64,000 nucleotides of DNA from contig JAUKTV010000009.1 in the NCBI GenBank assembly GCA_030549205.1, positions 1,550,001-1,614,000 of the forward strand. The letters run 5' to 3'. This stretch comes from Apiosordaria backusii. Taxonomy: Eukaryota > Ascomycota > Sordariomycetes > Sordariales > Lasiosphaeriaceae. Both the position numbers and the translations under genes were made by a program. Position 1 is the stretch's first letter, and each line of letters begins with the position of its first letter. Of this stretch, positions 1 to 11,023 are shown one piece after another. Under the pieces are notes generated by a model that was not told the DNA's origin, made no database searches, and saw only the letters and a program-made list of their open reading frames with translations.

Positions 1-346
1 ACCGCAAACTGCTTAACAGTTCACAACAAAAAGTGAACACGATCCAGTCGCAAGATCAGCTCAGGTACGTGTGCGCGCTTCCTCTTCAACCCCTCCATCC
101 CATAGGCAGCTTCGCGCCCTGGGCTGCTCCCGTCCCTATCCAGGCACCACCCTTAGGCACGCGCTTCCCATTTTCCGACGTCGTTCATCATTTGCAACTC
201 GCCCCCCAGCAATCTTTCCCCTTCCACTTTCTTCCGCGCAATCCAACTCGCCACGACCAAACAAACACATTTCTCGGATTCAGAAGGACTAACCTCCCAT
301 TTCCACAGCTTACCTTCGCCCACGACAAACCATCTCGAGATTTGCA
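1..346 (+). promoter_or_regulatory. Upstream region and leader of the SUMO gene
   Basis: Pyrimidine-rich, C/T-dominated sequence typical of filamentous-fungal leaders, with no convincing coding. A GTACGT donor-like site at 65-70 and a TTCCACAG acceptor-like site ending at 308 could bound a 5'-UTR intron of about 244 nt. That is inference from the two splice motifs only. Confidence 0.4.
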
Positions 347-750
347 ATGGCTGACGCTGCGGAGAACGGCACCCCCGGCCAGGCCGGCCCCGATGTCCCC
401 CAGGGCGGCAGCGAGCACCTCAACATCAAGGTTACCGATAACAACAACGAGGTCTTCTTCAAGATCAAGCGGAGCACCAAGCTGGAAAAGCTCATGACAG
501 CCTTCTGCGAGCGCCAGGGAAAGACGCTCCAGTCGGTCCGGTTCCTGTTCGAAGGCCAGCGTGTCCAGCCCTCAGACACCCCGGATACTGTATGTTTGTT
601 CCTTTCCAGAGGTTCCCATCCTCTTCACCTCATCACGGCTATCCTGCAAACGCAATTCGCTAACCAAAATATGTGACTGTTTCTCAGCTTGAAATGCAAG
701 ATGGGGACACTCTCGAGGTTCACCAGGAACAAGTCGGCGGTGGTTTCTAA
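347..750 (+). CDS. smt3: SUMO, small ubiquitin-like modifier
   Basis: Ubiquitin-like protein that is conjugated to lysines of nuclear and other proteins through the E1 (Aos1-Uba2), Ubc9 and E3 route. Exons are 347-589 and 688-750, with one intron (GTATGT...CTCAG) of 98 nt; the spliced product is 101 residues. After a disordered acidic N-terminus of about 22 residues comes the beta-grasp fold, starting with LNIKVTDNNNEVFFKIK and running through the FLFEGQRV strand. Exon 2 supplies MQDGDTLEVHQEQVGGGF. The di-glycine is followed by a residue to be removed by a Ulp1-type protease, as expected for a SUMO precursor. Length and order match the fungal family. It faces the LIM gene tail-to-tail. Confidence 0.97.
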
Positions 751-1452
751 ATACCCAAAAGAAACCTCTTGGTCTCATTCCTTTGTGACTATGGGATATT
801 AAATACCGAGGGAACGGGACTGATTTCAATCTCATACAGAGTGGGTGATGGGTTTCTAAAACGAGGCAGAGGAGAAAGAACTATGGATTGCATTACCTAG
901 CAGTGGTCACCGTGGTTGGTGCACAGGCACATGCCAAGTGGTGACGCAGAAGTCTACATCGGACGGATGGATGGAGTTATCTTTGGGCGGGTGGTCTTGA
1001 TGATGGGCAGAGACGGTTTTCATCTCTCGCTATCGTGGTGTTTTTTTGCCAGTGAAAGGATTCTGGCACATTTCGGGGCGTAGTTATCTGGCACAATACG
1101 GAAGCCAACCTTTGAGCAACTCAGGACTCTTGTTTTCGTGGATGCCATGACCGTGACTGTCATTTTTTTTGGTTTCTTGAAACCACGCGACGGCCTTCTC
1201 CTAGGCGGAAAGAGATGACTAACAATTCATGTTATCAATTTGACGAAGCCAAAAACGCCAGATCTAGGTACAGACTCATTATTATGCTTCCTCATATAAA
1301 TCCATTCTCCGATTCCAACACCAACACAAACAGAGATATGCTTTGCTCGCTCACTGTATTCAACAACGCCATGTAACAAAACAACCATAAACACAACCAG
1401 TCTCAAGGACAATCATGCAACCATAACATGCTACACATACGTTCCTGAAGCC
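751..1452. other. Convergent 3' intergenic region, SUMO / LIM gene
   Basis: About 700 bp between two stop codons. It holds T-runs near 1045 and 1165 and AT-richer sequence at 1220-1420, consistent with two 3' UTRs and poly(A) regions. No coding or RNA gene is recognised. Confidence 0.5.
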
Positions 1453-4100
1453 TCAAGCCTTGAGCTCGGCTTCCATGCACTTGGTACACAGGACGACCGT
1501 CTCGCCCGGCGCTCCACGCCCCTCCTGAGGGAAAATCTGGCCGTCGTCAAACCCCCCGTGGCACAAAGCGCAGCGGAAGCACTCGTCGTGCCACTCGCCG
1601 CCCAACGCCCGAATGTACTGTCCGATGACGGCCTTCCGGCAGGCGCGGCACTTGGGCGCCCTCCGCTCCGTGCGCTTCGTCTGACAAGAGACACACCACG
1701 CATAGCCGTCCTTCTCGATGTGCGTCATGCCCTTCTCAAACGGATCGCCGCACTCGGCGCAGAAAAAGTGGCCAAAGTGCCAGTGCGAACCCAGCGCCAC
1801 CACGTGCTCGCCCATGATGGGCGTCTTGCAGTGCTTGCACCTGGGCGCAAACAGCTCGTGCCAGTCGAGATGGCAGAAGAAGCGCAGGCGCTCGTCGCCG
1901 TCTTCTGCTTCCGTCTCGCCTGGCTTTTCGGGAAGAATTTCGCCGGCAGCCCGGCGAGAGATGCGCTCGAGGCGCTGGGCGCGGTAGTGGTCTGGCTCGG
2001 GAGAAATCTCCAGTGCCTCGAGGGAGGTCCCACAGGAAAAGCAAGAAAAGCACTGCGGATGGAACCGCTCCGAGCTGCCTGCCAGCGAGACAAAACGGCC
2101 TTCAATAAAATGACCGCACTCGTGGCAGCGAGCCGTTGCCCTGCTCCCCACAGGCCTGGGGTCCGGTGTCCAATGGCCCCTGGGACGGGCAGCAGCCTGT
2201 CTCACGCGAGGCGCGCCTGGCTGAGGAGTAGGAAGCGGTCGCCGTGAGCCGCCGCTACTGTTAGCGCTCGCACTGTCGTCGGGTGTCACAATCACAGGGA
2301 TACTTGGACCGTCGTCGGCATCGTCAGGAGCGATCACGATAGACGGGACCGGTGGACCGGCGGGGGAGGAGGCGTCGGACACCGCAATCACGGGAACGGC
2401 GGGCCCGTCGACTTGAATAGAGGGCGGCGCTGGTTGTGGGCGGCGGAACGGCGAGCGGCGCGTAGGCGGCGATGGGGTCGGAGAATCATCCGAAACAGAG
2501 ATAGAAGGGATCGGCGGCGCTTGCTGTTGGGTTTCTTTGGGCTGTTTGGAGGGGATTCGGCCGGGGACGAGGCACAGGGGATGTTGGGACTCGGTGCCTC
2601 GTCCGGACCTCGTCGAGTCTGACTTATCGTCAGTAGCCTCCTCTTGGGGCTTCCAATTCTTATCAAAGCTTACGATTGGCCGACCCGGAACGTCACTGAC
2701 GGCAGATGGCGTAGGCAGCGCTGGGCTCCGGTCCTTGAGCTTCATGGTAGTGGCCTGCCGAATCTCATCACTCCGAACCTCGATGCCGTGCTTCCGGGGC
2801 ACATCGTCACGCACCACTGGGACTTGAGGACGCGTGTTGGTAGTGTAAGCAGGGTTCCTCGACTGTGTTGGAGGGTTGCGATGTATTTCAAATCTGTTGA
2901 CGCGCTTTTGAGGAGACGTGGGGGATGTGCCCGCAACTGATGGTGCCTCGGGAGCAAACTGCACACGATTTAAGGGATTCTTTGGCTTTGACTGTAGAGC
3001 CTGGGCTTTGCCATCTTGCGTTGGTGAATTCTGAGCTTGATCGGGCTCTTGATTATCAGGTTCCTCCCAGATCTGATCCCCAGAGAAAGGCTTCTGAACT
3101 TCGCCACTAATATTTCTCTTGAGACTGCTTCGACGGCGCCCGGAAGGCCTAGGTCCCGCAGGAGCTGCAATGCCATTGTACGATTTTGCGTTTCGAGCCT
3201 CAGTCGAAACACTTTGTATTGAATCGAGGCTTCCCCGCCCGCTGTCGACCGGTCGAGAAGAGGTACAAGACGAACGGCTTTGGATAGAGGCAGGTCCATC
3301 TTCGCTCTCGCTAGAGCTGCCAGAAACTGACGTAGAGGTCGAGTTTCTGGCGAGTCCAGTTGGGGCAACATCATTGCCATACATGCCTACGCTGGCGGTC
3401 CGGGCATGCGCATAACTATTCTTTCGAAGGTGGGATTTGTATCGGTAAGGGGTGCCTGGCTGAGGAATTTTACCGGGGTTTTGGTGCTGCCAAACCAGTT
3501 CGGCCGCCTCATCAAGAGCAGCATCATAGAGCCGCTTCTCATCCTCATCCTCAACGGCCGTCGCATCAGCTTCCTTCGCTTCATTGTTGACTGTCATGTC
3601 CTCCATAGCCTGGCGCAGCGAAAATGCCTCCTCCTTTTCCATCCACCTCTGCCCGCGCTCGATATAAGTTGCACTCGGTACGACGTCTGACGGCTTCAGC
3701 GGCTGAACTGGGCGGTTTGGGTAGTAGTCTCTCCCCCGAGTTCCAGCTGAGAACCTTGATGAGATACTAGCTGACATGGATGGGCGGCTTGCCGAAGGGC
3801 CTATACCGCTGGCTTCTGAAGGCGGCCCTTGCTGGTGGCTGTCATTATGCTGATGGTGATGGTGGCGAAGTGATGACGTTTCGGAAGGTGACATGGCACC
3901 CATGGAAGATCGATTCGGGGGCAGCCCGGCTACATCTCGTTGCTTGGTTGGGGAGGTAGGCTGAGGACGAGCACCACCAGGCCGGTTGATACGGTTATTG
4001 CGCAGGTCTGCCAGGTATGCGGCTATATGAATCCATCAGCACCAGTTACAGCATCCGGTCCCCAATTGTGTGCGTACATACCGAATTGTTCGTTCGACAT
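1453..4100 (-). CDS. pxl1: Paxillin-like protein with three LIM domains
   Basis: Likely the fungal paxillin-type LIM protein (yeast Pxl1 / Aspergillus PaxB type), which works at sites of polarised growth and at the cytokinetic ring with Rho GTPases and actin. Exon 1 is 4100-4082 (only 19 nt) and exon 2 is 4022-1453; the 59-nt intron has a GTATGT donor and an ATATAG acceptor. The spliced protein is 862 residues and begins MSNEQFAAYLADLRNNR. A model starting at the first ATG of the long ORF (3903) would lose 46 residues that read as coding. About residues 1-635 are low-complexity and Ser/Pro-rich. LIM1 (CHECGHFIEGRF, about 639-735) has an insertion of roughly 40 residues in its second finger. 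LIM2 (CKHCKTPIMGEHV, about 736-795) and LIM3 (CRACRKAVIGQYI, about 800-858) are compact with full Cys/His sets. The family call is strong, the ortholog name moderate. Confidence 0.9.
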
Positions 4101-5673
4101 GTACGAAGGCGATGGCGGCGTCACTTTTCGGGGAGAACCCCGCTCCCTAGACTTGTTGTGTGCAAACATAACTCGTCCTCGTTGGGCTTATGGGTTCGGG
4201 GTGTTGTCGTCGAGCGGGCAGGATTGGTAGTGGTAAGGTGATGATATGTTGCTGTTGATGGTATCGGAGAATGGGTGGAGAGGGCAGGCATCCATACATC
4301 AAGTAAATTTATGCTCGGGCCTATAATAGCTAGCTTAGTATGGGGTGCTGCTTGTTTATCATATGGATTCTCGGTGTTTCAACGAGGTTGCTAGGCAGAG
4401 CGGGCGGGTACGACGGTGAACCAGGGATGTCGGCGGATGGAGGTGAGTCAAAGAGGGTAAAAGAGGGCAAAAAAGGGCTGGTCGAGGACCAAGAGCTCCC
4501 GACTGGAGCTGTGAACAACGGACGGAAAAATCCAGATGCAACGAGATTTCGATGCTGCCATTGGACCACGCAATGTGACAAACAACGGGGTTCCCCAGGC
4601 GACCATCCACTTTCGGCAAGCGCTAGAAGCTGGAAGATGGAAGATGCCGCGACCAAAAGTGCGCGCAGGCGGTACGTACCTGATTGGCTACAGGGAACAA
4701 TACCACGCGACATCCAGGGCGTTCCCGAAAGACACCCTCAGCCTTGTTCTTTCTCACTTCGCAGAATGTGTTCCGAATGGCGTCAAGACGCCAGGTTGGA
4801 CTCTTTGCAGCACTAGACAATGGCGGACTTGGCCTGCATTGGACACAGCTGCCATTGCCCAACCGCAATTGCAGAGCACATCCATGCTGCTGAGCACCGA
4901 CAGCTGGGCTCTCCCGCCTCCCCCGCACCCTCCCTTTCCGCCAGTTATTCCCGACTGTTGACTGAAGCTAGGCTTGGCTCTATCGACGCAGCTGTACAGC
5001 TTCTTTCTTCCCGGTCTCCAGTGGATGCCGGGCCAGTTCATCATGCGAGATCTACGCCCAAGGGCATATTCGATGTACCTCCGCTCAAGTGATATGCTGT
5101 CAGAGTTGAAGGTTCTTGTCTTGGTCTCCAGTATCATGAGCAACAACCTGGCGGTTGGGCTGCTTGACGTTGACTCTTCAACGCTTGGCATCTCTGCCTT
5201 GGCTGTTTGGTGTGGGTTGTGCATGTTACTGAACAGATCCGCTTTGCCGAGGCGGGTTGGATCCGTCAAGGATCGCGCCCACTGTTCACCGTCCATCGTG
5301 CTCTGTTGGGTGGAGAGTAGCAGGGTATCCGCCCTCGGCCGAGTCGCAGGCATCTCCGATGTATCGCCTAAGACGTATTGAGACAGGATGGCGATGTCTT
5401 TTTTTCCAAGTCGGTTTGTCATTCTTATTCCCATCAAAGGCCGGTCAGGCCTTGCGGATATCTTACCCGGTCTTTCGTTGATTGGGGCATGAGGGGTTCT
5501 GCTAGGTCTGTTTGTCTGCTTTTCTTATTAATTTTGATTTTGACATTGGTTCTTCACTGTGATAATACAACTCTTGACGCTTATGGACTTGTTATGAACT
5601 CGATGCGCCTCCAAAACCCTGCTTAGTTTCCGCTTGCCCCCTTTCTGAATCTATTTTCTTCAAGACCATCACG
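4101..5673. promoter_or_regulatory. Divergent intergenic region, LIM gene / MFS transporter
   Basis: About 1.6 kb between two divergent starts, presumably carrying both promoters and leaders. A minus-strand ORF of 227 codons (5437-4754) lies here. Its composition is not convincing, it matches no family I know, and it sits in the probable leader of the LIM gene. I treat it as probably non-coding or at most an orphan gene. Confidence 0.4.
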
Positions 5674-7545
5674 ATGGCGTCAAACACGGCTGGCTCAGAT
5701 AGGCTGCCAGGCACGTCAGCCCAAGAGACTAGGATGGCTGATGTCGAGGAAGAGACAAGATCAGGAAACGATGAGGTTATAGGTGAAAGTGACTCCTCGG
5801 GAGAGAAGGAGTTTAAAGAAGGTGGATATGGCTGGTCAGTTTGCTCAACACTGGAATTCAACTTCACAAGGCTGACGGTGAATTATCTAGGATGGTTGTC
5901 TTTTCCGTTGCGCTGGTCAATGCTCACACATGGGGTCTAAACTCATCTTATGCCGTGTTCCTCGCATACTACTTGCGCTCTGGCGATATCGCTGGCTCTT
6001 CACCGCTTGCCTTCGCTTTTGTCGGGGGTCTCTCCATCTCGATATGTAAGCCCATCTTCCACACTACAGCTTGTCATCTTAGTCGCTCTTAACTGATGTT
6101 CTGTAACTCCACAGCACTTCTGGTATCTCCGCTCGTTACTTGGTGCATAGGGAGGTTTGGAACAATACCAACATTCCGGGTAGGGGTAGTACTCGAAGCG
6201 TAAGTCCCATATCCCAGATAGTCGCTCCGGGATCCGACAAATTCATCATGCTAACTGCCTTCGAGTATTTCGTTTATTGGCGCTTCATTTTCAACCCATA
6301 TATACCATTTGATACTTAGCCAAGGGGTATGTTTTGGCCTTGGTCTCGGCTTCTGTTTTACAGCCACGGTGGGCGTCGTCCCCCAGTGGTTCATCAAGCA
6401 ACGTTCCTTTGCCAACGCGGTGGCTACATCTGGCTCGGGATTCGGCGGTCTTACTTACTCCCTGGCTACCAATGCCATGATAACCAACCTTGGGCTGCCA
6501 TGGGCGTTTCGGATACTCGCCATCCTGGCGTTCGTGGTCAACGGTGGCTGCAGTCTGATCCTCCGTGATCGCAATAAGGCGGTCGGAGCAAAGCATGTGC
6601 CCTTCCATTTGGCCCTCTTCAAGCTACCCGAATATTGGTTATTTTTGGGTTGGGGCTTCTTTTCGCTCATGAGCTATGTCATTGTTGTCTTTTCCATCAC
6701 GGACTATGCTCAGCAAGTTTGCTTCAGTGCCAGCCAGGGCTCGCTTGCGGCCGCCATCTTCAACTGTGGGTGTTTTCCTTTTCCTGAACCGCTACAGTGC
6801 GGTTTACATTTGCGTATGCGCTTACTAATACATTCGGAACTGGCAGTATCACAAGGCATTGGAAGACCTCTCATTGGCCTCGCAAGTGATCGTGTCGGGA
6901 GACTCAATATAGCTGGACTCGGAACACTCACCGCCGGTGTGGCAGCTTTCTTTTTGTGGATATTTGCCGGAAAGTCTTACCCGGGCCTGATCATATACGC
7001 CCTCTTCGGCGCCTTTGCCGGCGTCATTTGGCCTTGTGTGGCGCCCGTTGGAGCCGAGGTGGTTGGTCTCTCACTACTACCTGCTGCATTGTCCATCTAC
7101 TGGCTGGTTCTTGTGCTTCCAGCCACTTTGTAAGTTCCTACCCACTGGATCATGCACTCTTCTCCACATTCACTGACATGCGTGGCTCAATAGCGCCGAA
7201 GTGATTGGTCTGATGCTAAGAACATCTGGAGTCGATGGATACTTGAATGTCCAGGTTTTCACGGGGGTCATGTACATTGCCTCGTTTGTGTCTAGTGGGT
7301 TACATTCCGTTCTATCCTGGACACTTGTCTCGGCAGATTCTGACTTTATTCTCTTAGTTTGGCTTTTGAGGAGCTGGAAGCTCCAACAGATGGAACTTTT
7401 GGGCACGATGGATGATCCGCTTGCAGTCGGTGCCACTACCAGCGATGGGGGCAGCAAAATGCATGGCAAGAGGGAGGGGACCCCGACTGAACATGGGTGG
7501 CTAAGTTCATATGTCAAGAATATGTTTGTTTTCAAACGTGTATAG
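5674..7545 (+). CDS. MFS transporter, monocarboxylate-transporter-like
   Basis: Plasma- or organelle-membrane secondary transporter of the fungal MCT/MCH group (SLC16-like), which moves small monocarboxylates or related acids. Exons: 5674-5834, 5891-6045, 6115-6199, 6266-6765, 6847-7129 and 7194-7545, giving about 511 residues with consistent phases. A charged N-terminal tail (to about residue 50) ends in GGYGW, which in this family immediately precedes TM1. Twelve hydrophobic segments follow, including the glycine-rich GVCFGLGLGFCFTATVGVVP stretch and, after the central loop, IGRPLIGLASDRVGR. This matches the RPxxGxxxDRxGR loop signature. A 42-nt stretch at 7295-7336 could be spliced in frame but is probably coding, since it completes the last membrane segment. 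The gene converges on the ligase-like gene 263 bp away. The substrate cannot be read from the sequence. Confidence 0.88.
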
Positions 7546-7808
7546 TTACTAGATCAGGCACACGGTGATAGATTGGGCTTGAATTGCAACCGACAGGGAG
7601 TATTCTGGACTTGGACTGACCTGAAATCAGTGAGGGCAACCGTTCCAAGTTATCTTTTAAAGACGGTGTTCAATATATCTAAGGACATCAGACTGACTAA
7701 CAACGCCATGAAGAACGCATCTGTATAGCAATCGAGGGCATCGCATGCATGTTCTACTTCAAAACAAAAGAGGATCCGTCAACAGTCTGTCTTTTTTTAC
7801 TCCTCCCT

Positions 7809-10161
7809 CTAAGCATTGGATAACTCGATGGCCTTCGTCGCGGCCGCCTCAAAATCATCAAAGGCGTAGAGTGGCAGGCCGCTTTCTTCTATAAGTTTCT
7901 GTCCTTCCTTTTCGTTGGTCCCCCGAATTCGCACCACGACGGGTACTCGCGGTGAGAGCTCCTTGAAAGCCATTATAATGCCGTTTGCAATCATGTCCCC
8001 CAGTGTCAATCCGCCAAAGATGTTAACGAAAATAACTCGAACCCTTGGATCTTTCAGAATGACCTCGAAGCCATGCTTGACCGTTTCACTGGTTGCCTTG
8101 CCACCAGTATCCAAGAAATTAGCCGCGTGAACCCCAAGAGCATCTACTGTATTCATGGCAAGTCCGGCGCCGTTGACCAGCGTTCCGATGGTTCCATTGC
8201 CCTTCAACTTGATGTATATAATGCCACTCTTCTCCGCTTCGAGTTCAGAGGGGTCCTCGCGGGCCGTGTTTCTTAACTTTTGCAGCTCAGCCTGTCGTCC
8301 GCAGCTACGGTATGCCGCATCATCAAAGCCGAAGCGACCACCAACCACCTTGATCTCGCCGAGGCGTTCCACAATTTCCGTCTCCATCAAATATGCCTCT
8401 TTTTCGTAAAAGATGTCTGATAGTCTGTGGACAAGTCTACGCAGAGATTCGTGGGAACTCTCTTTGAGACTGAGTTGCAGATGACTTGCCATACGCTCGA
8501 TAGCAAGCTCGTCTGGCCCGTGGCGATAGTCAAATGGGTAGCGTTTCACCATCTTCCTCAGTTGGGCATTGTCCACGGTAGGGGACGCAATTACACACGG
8601 TGATCTGGTTGACCGGTCAATCCCGATGGCCAAAAACCGCCGGGTGCCTAACCCTGAGTATGGGCCGCAGTTGAGGCCTGATTCCCTCAATAGATCCATA
8701 CAATGGTCTTCAGACAGAGACACGTGCCGTTGTTGCTGTGCGGACGATGTCACCAAAAGACGTCTCCCCTTTTGAGGCCTTCGGACAGCTGTGTGGATCT
8801 GCCGACGCTGGTCCCCAAATTTGATGTGACTGGATGTTGAGCCTCCCAATCTCGACTTGAGGGCTGCACCGAATTGTCCTGGGTGTGTAACCATCGTCAC
8901 GTCTGCAGACTCTAATGCTGCTATTTTCTCCTTTGCATCAGGTTCACCAGCAATCGTGAAGGCTCCCGCATGACCCATGATACGACCAGATGGCTTGTTA
9001 ATTCCAGCGATGAGCCCAGCGATTGGCCTAGATTGGGGTTGTTAGCTGTCATCACCTGTATTGCAATTGTGATCAGCCTACTTTGGAGATGATGTGCGAG
9101 CATGATAATCCCGAATCCTGGCCCAGATTGCTGTGTTAGTCGAGACCCATTCAAACATAACAAAAGAATGAAAGCCAGCTTTGGATACATACCACTCGGC
9201 AGCATCCAGCTCGCCCAACCCGCCGATTTCTCCAATCAGAGCAATAGCTTCCGTGTCGGTGTCATTCTCTAATACAGTCAAAGCTTCTCTGAGATCAGTC
9301 CCGGGAACGATGTCGCCTCCCACACCAATACAGAGACTTTGCCCAAGTCCAGCTCTTGTGGTCGAGGCCACCGTCTCATAGCTAAGGGTGCCCGATTTCG
9401 CGATGATACCAACCTTCCCTGGCGAGAAACAGGGTAATGGTTGAAATCCTACGGAAATGAGACATTAGTCTACAGTACAGGATGCATGGGAACATGAGAG
9501 CTTTGCTGCTCATTTGGGCTAGAAGCACACCTATTCGACACTTTCCTACGGCAGAAATGATCCCGGGCGAGTTGGGACCGACCAGTCGAGACTTGGATTG
9601 TGTCTTCAACATGGAATGGAGCTTTGAACGTCAGAATAATTGTTGTGGTGGACTAGACAGTGACAGCTTACTTACTCGAAGCATGTCGTGCAGAGGAATA
9701 TGCTCAGCTACTGCCACGATCAAAGGAACCTCAGCTTCAATGGCCTCCTCAATAGCACTAGGGGCCTGGTGAGCAGCTACATATATGGCTGTTGCATCTG
9801 GCTTGAGTTCTTTCATGGCCTACCATGCCCGTTAGTTTCCAGTTCGGTGAGAAGCCAAGCAGAGCCCACAGACTGAGCGAACGGTGGGGAGCACCGGAAG
9901 GCCGAGATGATCTCCGGTCCGGCCAGGCGTTACACCTCCCACGATTTTTGTGCCCCATGCAATCGAGTCTTTGGCATTTGCCGTTGCTTGCTTGCCTGTA
10001 AAGCCCTGGAATATGACACGGGTGTGTGCTCCTATACGGAGGTTTGGTAGAGTGTCGGCATAGCTCTGTAGCCTCAGGCTTGTTCCAAAACATCGGCGGA
10101 GGACTTGCTGCCCCGGCATGACAGATCGGGGCCCATATCGGACAGGCTGGACAACGCGCAT
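7809..10161 (-). CDS. Fused alpha/beta succinyl-CoA ligase-like protein, probably mitochondrial
   Basis: Exons (minus): 10161-9874, 9819-9676, 9621-9531, 9448-9193, 9117-9082 and 9027-7809, giving 677 residues. The N-terminus is basic and Arg-rich ([14 protein letters not shown]), suggesting a mitochondrial presequence. The first half is a full ligase alpha subunit: CoA-binding [27 protein letters not shown] and the phospho-histidine loop GRIMGHAGA. The second half is beta-like: an [13 protein letters not shown] swivel segment, then the C-terminal flavodoxin-like domain with [26 protein letters not shown] and VNIFGG. The front part of the beta ATP-grasp is missing. Normal succinyl-CoA ligase is a heterodimer encoded by two genes, so this fusion is a distinct paralog. 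It may act on another acid or need a partner. It neighbours an MCT-like transporter and COX19. Architecture is seen directly; substrate and activity are unknown. Confidence 0.85.
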
Positions 10162-10477
10162 TTTTTGGGGTAAACGGTGTTTAGTAACTCAGAGTGGCGA
10201 TGCTGTGTTTAAGAGACGGACTCTTGGACAAATTGAACTGAAAGCGGGCGCCAGCGCCTGTGGGCTGATCATATCCCAGGATCGAGCCGAGGTATTTGGG
10301 TGTTGAAATGAGGGACGGTACAAGTCTAGCATCGACAGACAAGATGCGTAAGTCGACTTACAGCCCAGTAACACATGTGGACGTCCCCGGACCCCGCAAA
10401 CTAGCCCCTGTCGAAACGGTCGCATGGCGTGGTGGGGTGTCTCTCATCCTCTGCCTCATCCACATGTCATACCAAAA
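10162..10477. other. Intergenic, ligase-like gene 5' / COX19 3'
   Basis: About 315 bp between the ligase-like start codon and the COX19 stop, both on the minus strand. It must hold the COX19 3' UTR and the ligase-like promoter. No motif stands out. Confidence 0.4.
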
Positions 10478-11023
10478 TTACCATTGAAGCTCGCCCTTTA
10501 CGCCGTTGGTGTTGGCTTCCACCTTGTTGGGTGGCTTGTCCTCCTTGAATCCCAGATTTTTGAAGTCGTCCTTTGCCATCAGATTACTACAAGCCCATCA
10601 CGGTCAGCTTCCCGAAAAAAGTGCTGCCATCGCGTCTTTGGCGGTTGAGGAGCGACCCACTGATCCATCCGACACCCAAGATACGATTTGGCCAGTTGCC
10701 GACATTCATCCTGGTTGACCCCTTTGACCTTCTTGATGCAGCTTAGGTAGCTCATCATGACATCTTTGCACTCTCCTATAACCACCAGCATGCATGAGCC
10801 AGGCATTCGGTGTCTCGGCTCACCGGCTATGAGGATAGACTTACCGTCGTGATCAAGGGGGAAGCTCCCTCTCTGTGGCCTTGAGGCAGGATGTGCCGTT
10901 AGTGTCAATTGCAACATATATAACAAGTTTCGGGGTATGGACGGGCGATAAAGTCCAAAGCATTGTTACTCACGGGGTGGGTTTAGTTGTTGGGAGAGTT
11001 CCAGGGCTTCCAAAGGTGCTCAT
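10478..11023 (-). CDS. cox19: COX19, cytochrome c oxidase assembly protein
   Basis: Small twin-CX9C protein of the mitochondrial intermembrane space (and cytosol) needed for copper handling in cytochrome oxidase assembly; imported through Mia40. Exons: 11023-10974, 10879-10845, 10775-10661 and 10586-10478, giving 102 residues. The N-terminal PPQRGSFPLDHDGECK block matches the Cox19 family. Two CX9C pairs are visible: C-KDVMMSYLS-C and C-RQLAKSYLG-C, which form the coiled-coil helix-coiled-coil helix fold. The tail NLMAKDDFKNLGF is also typical. The exons are tiny, so a simple ORF call sees only the middle ones. It is divergent from DNM1. Confidence 0.94.

Noticed and set aside
1558..2247. 229-codon plus-strand open frame
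   Set aside because: It is antisense to the LIM domains; the minus strand encodes unmistakable CxxC/HxxC fingers, so this frame is a shadow of GC-rich coding sequence.
4754..5437. 227-codon minus-strand open frame
   Set aside because: No family signature and irregular composition. It lies in the probable leader or promoter of the LIM gene; kept only as a weak orphan candidate inside the intergenic entry.
7295..7336. 42-nt intron near the 3' end of the transporter
   Set aside because: Sites exist, but the length is marginal and the unspliced frame completes the twelfth membrane segment.
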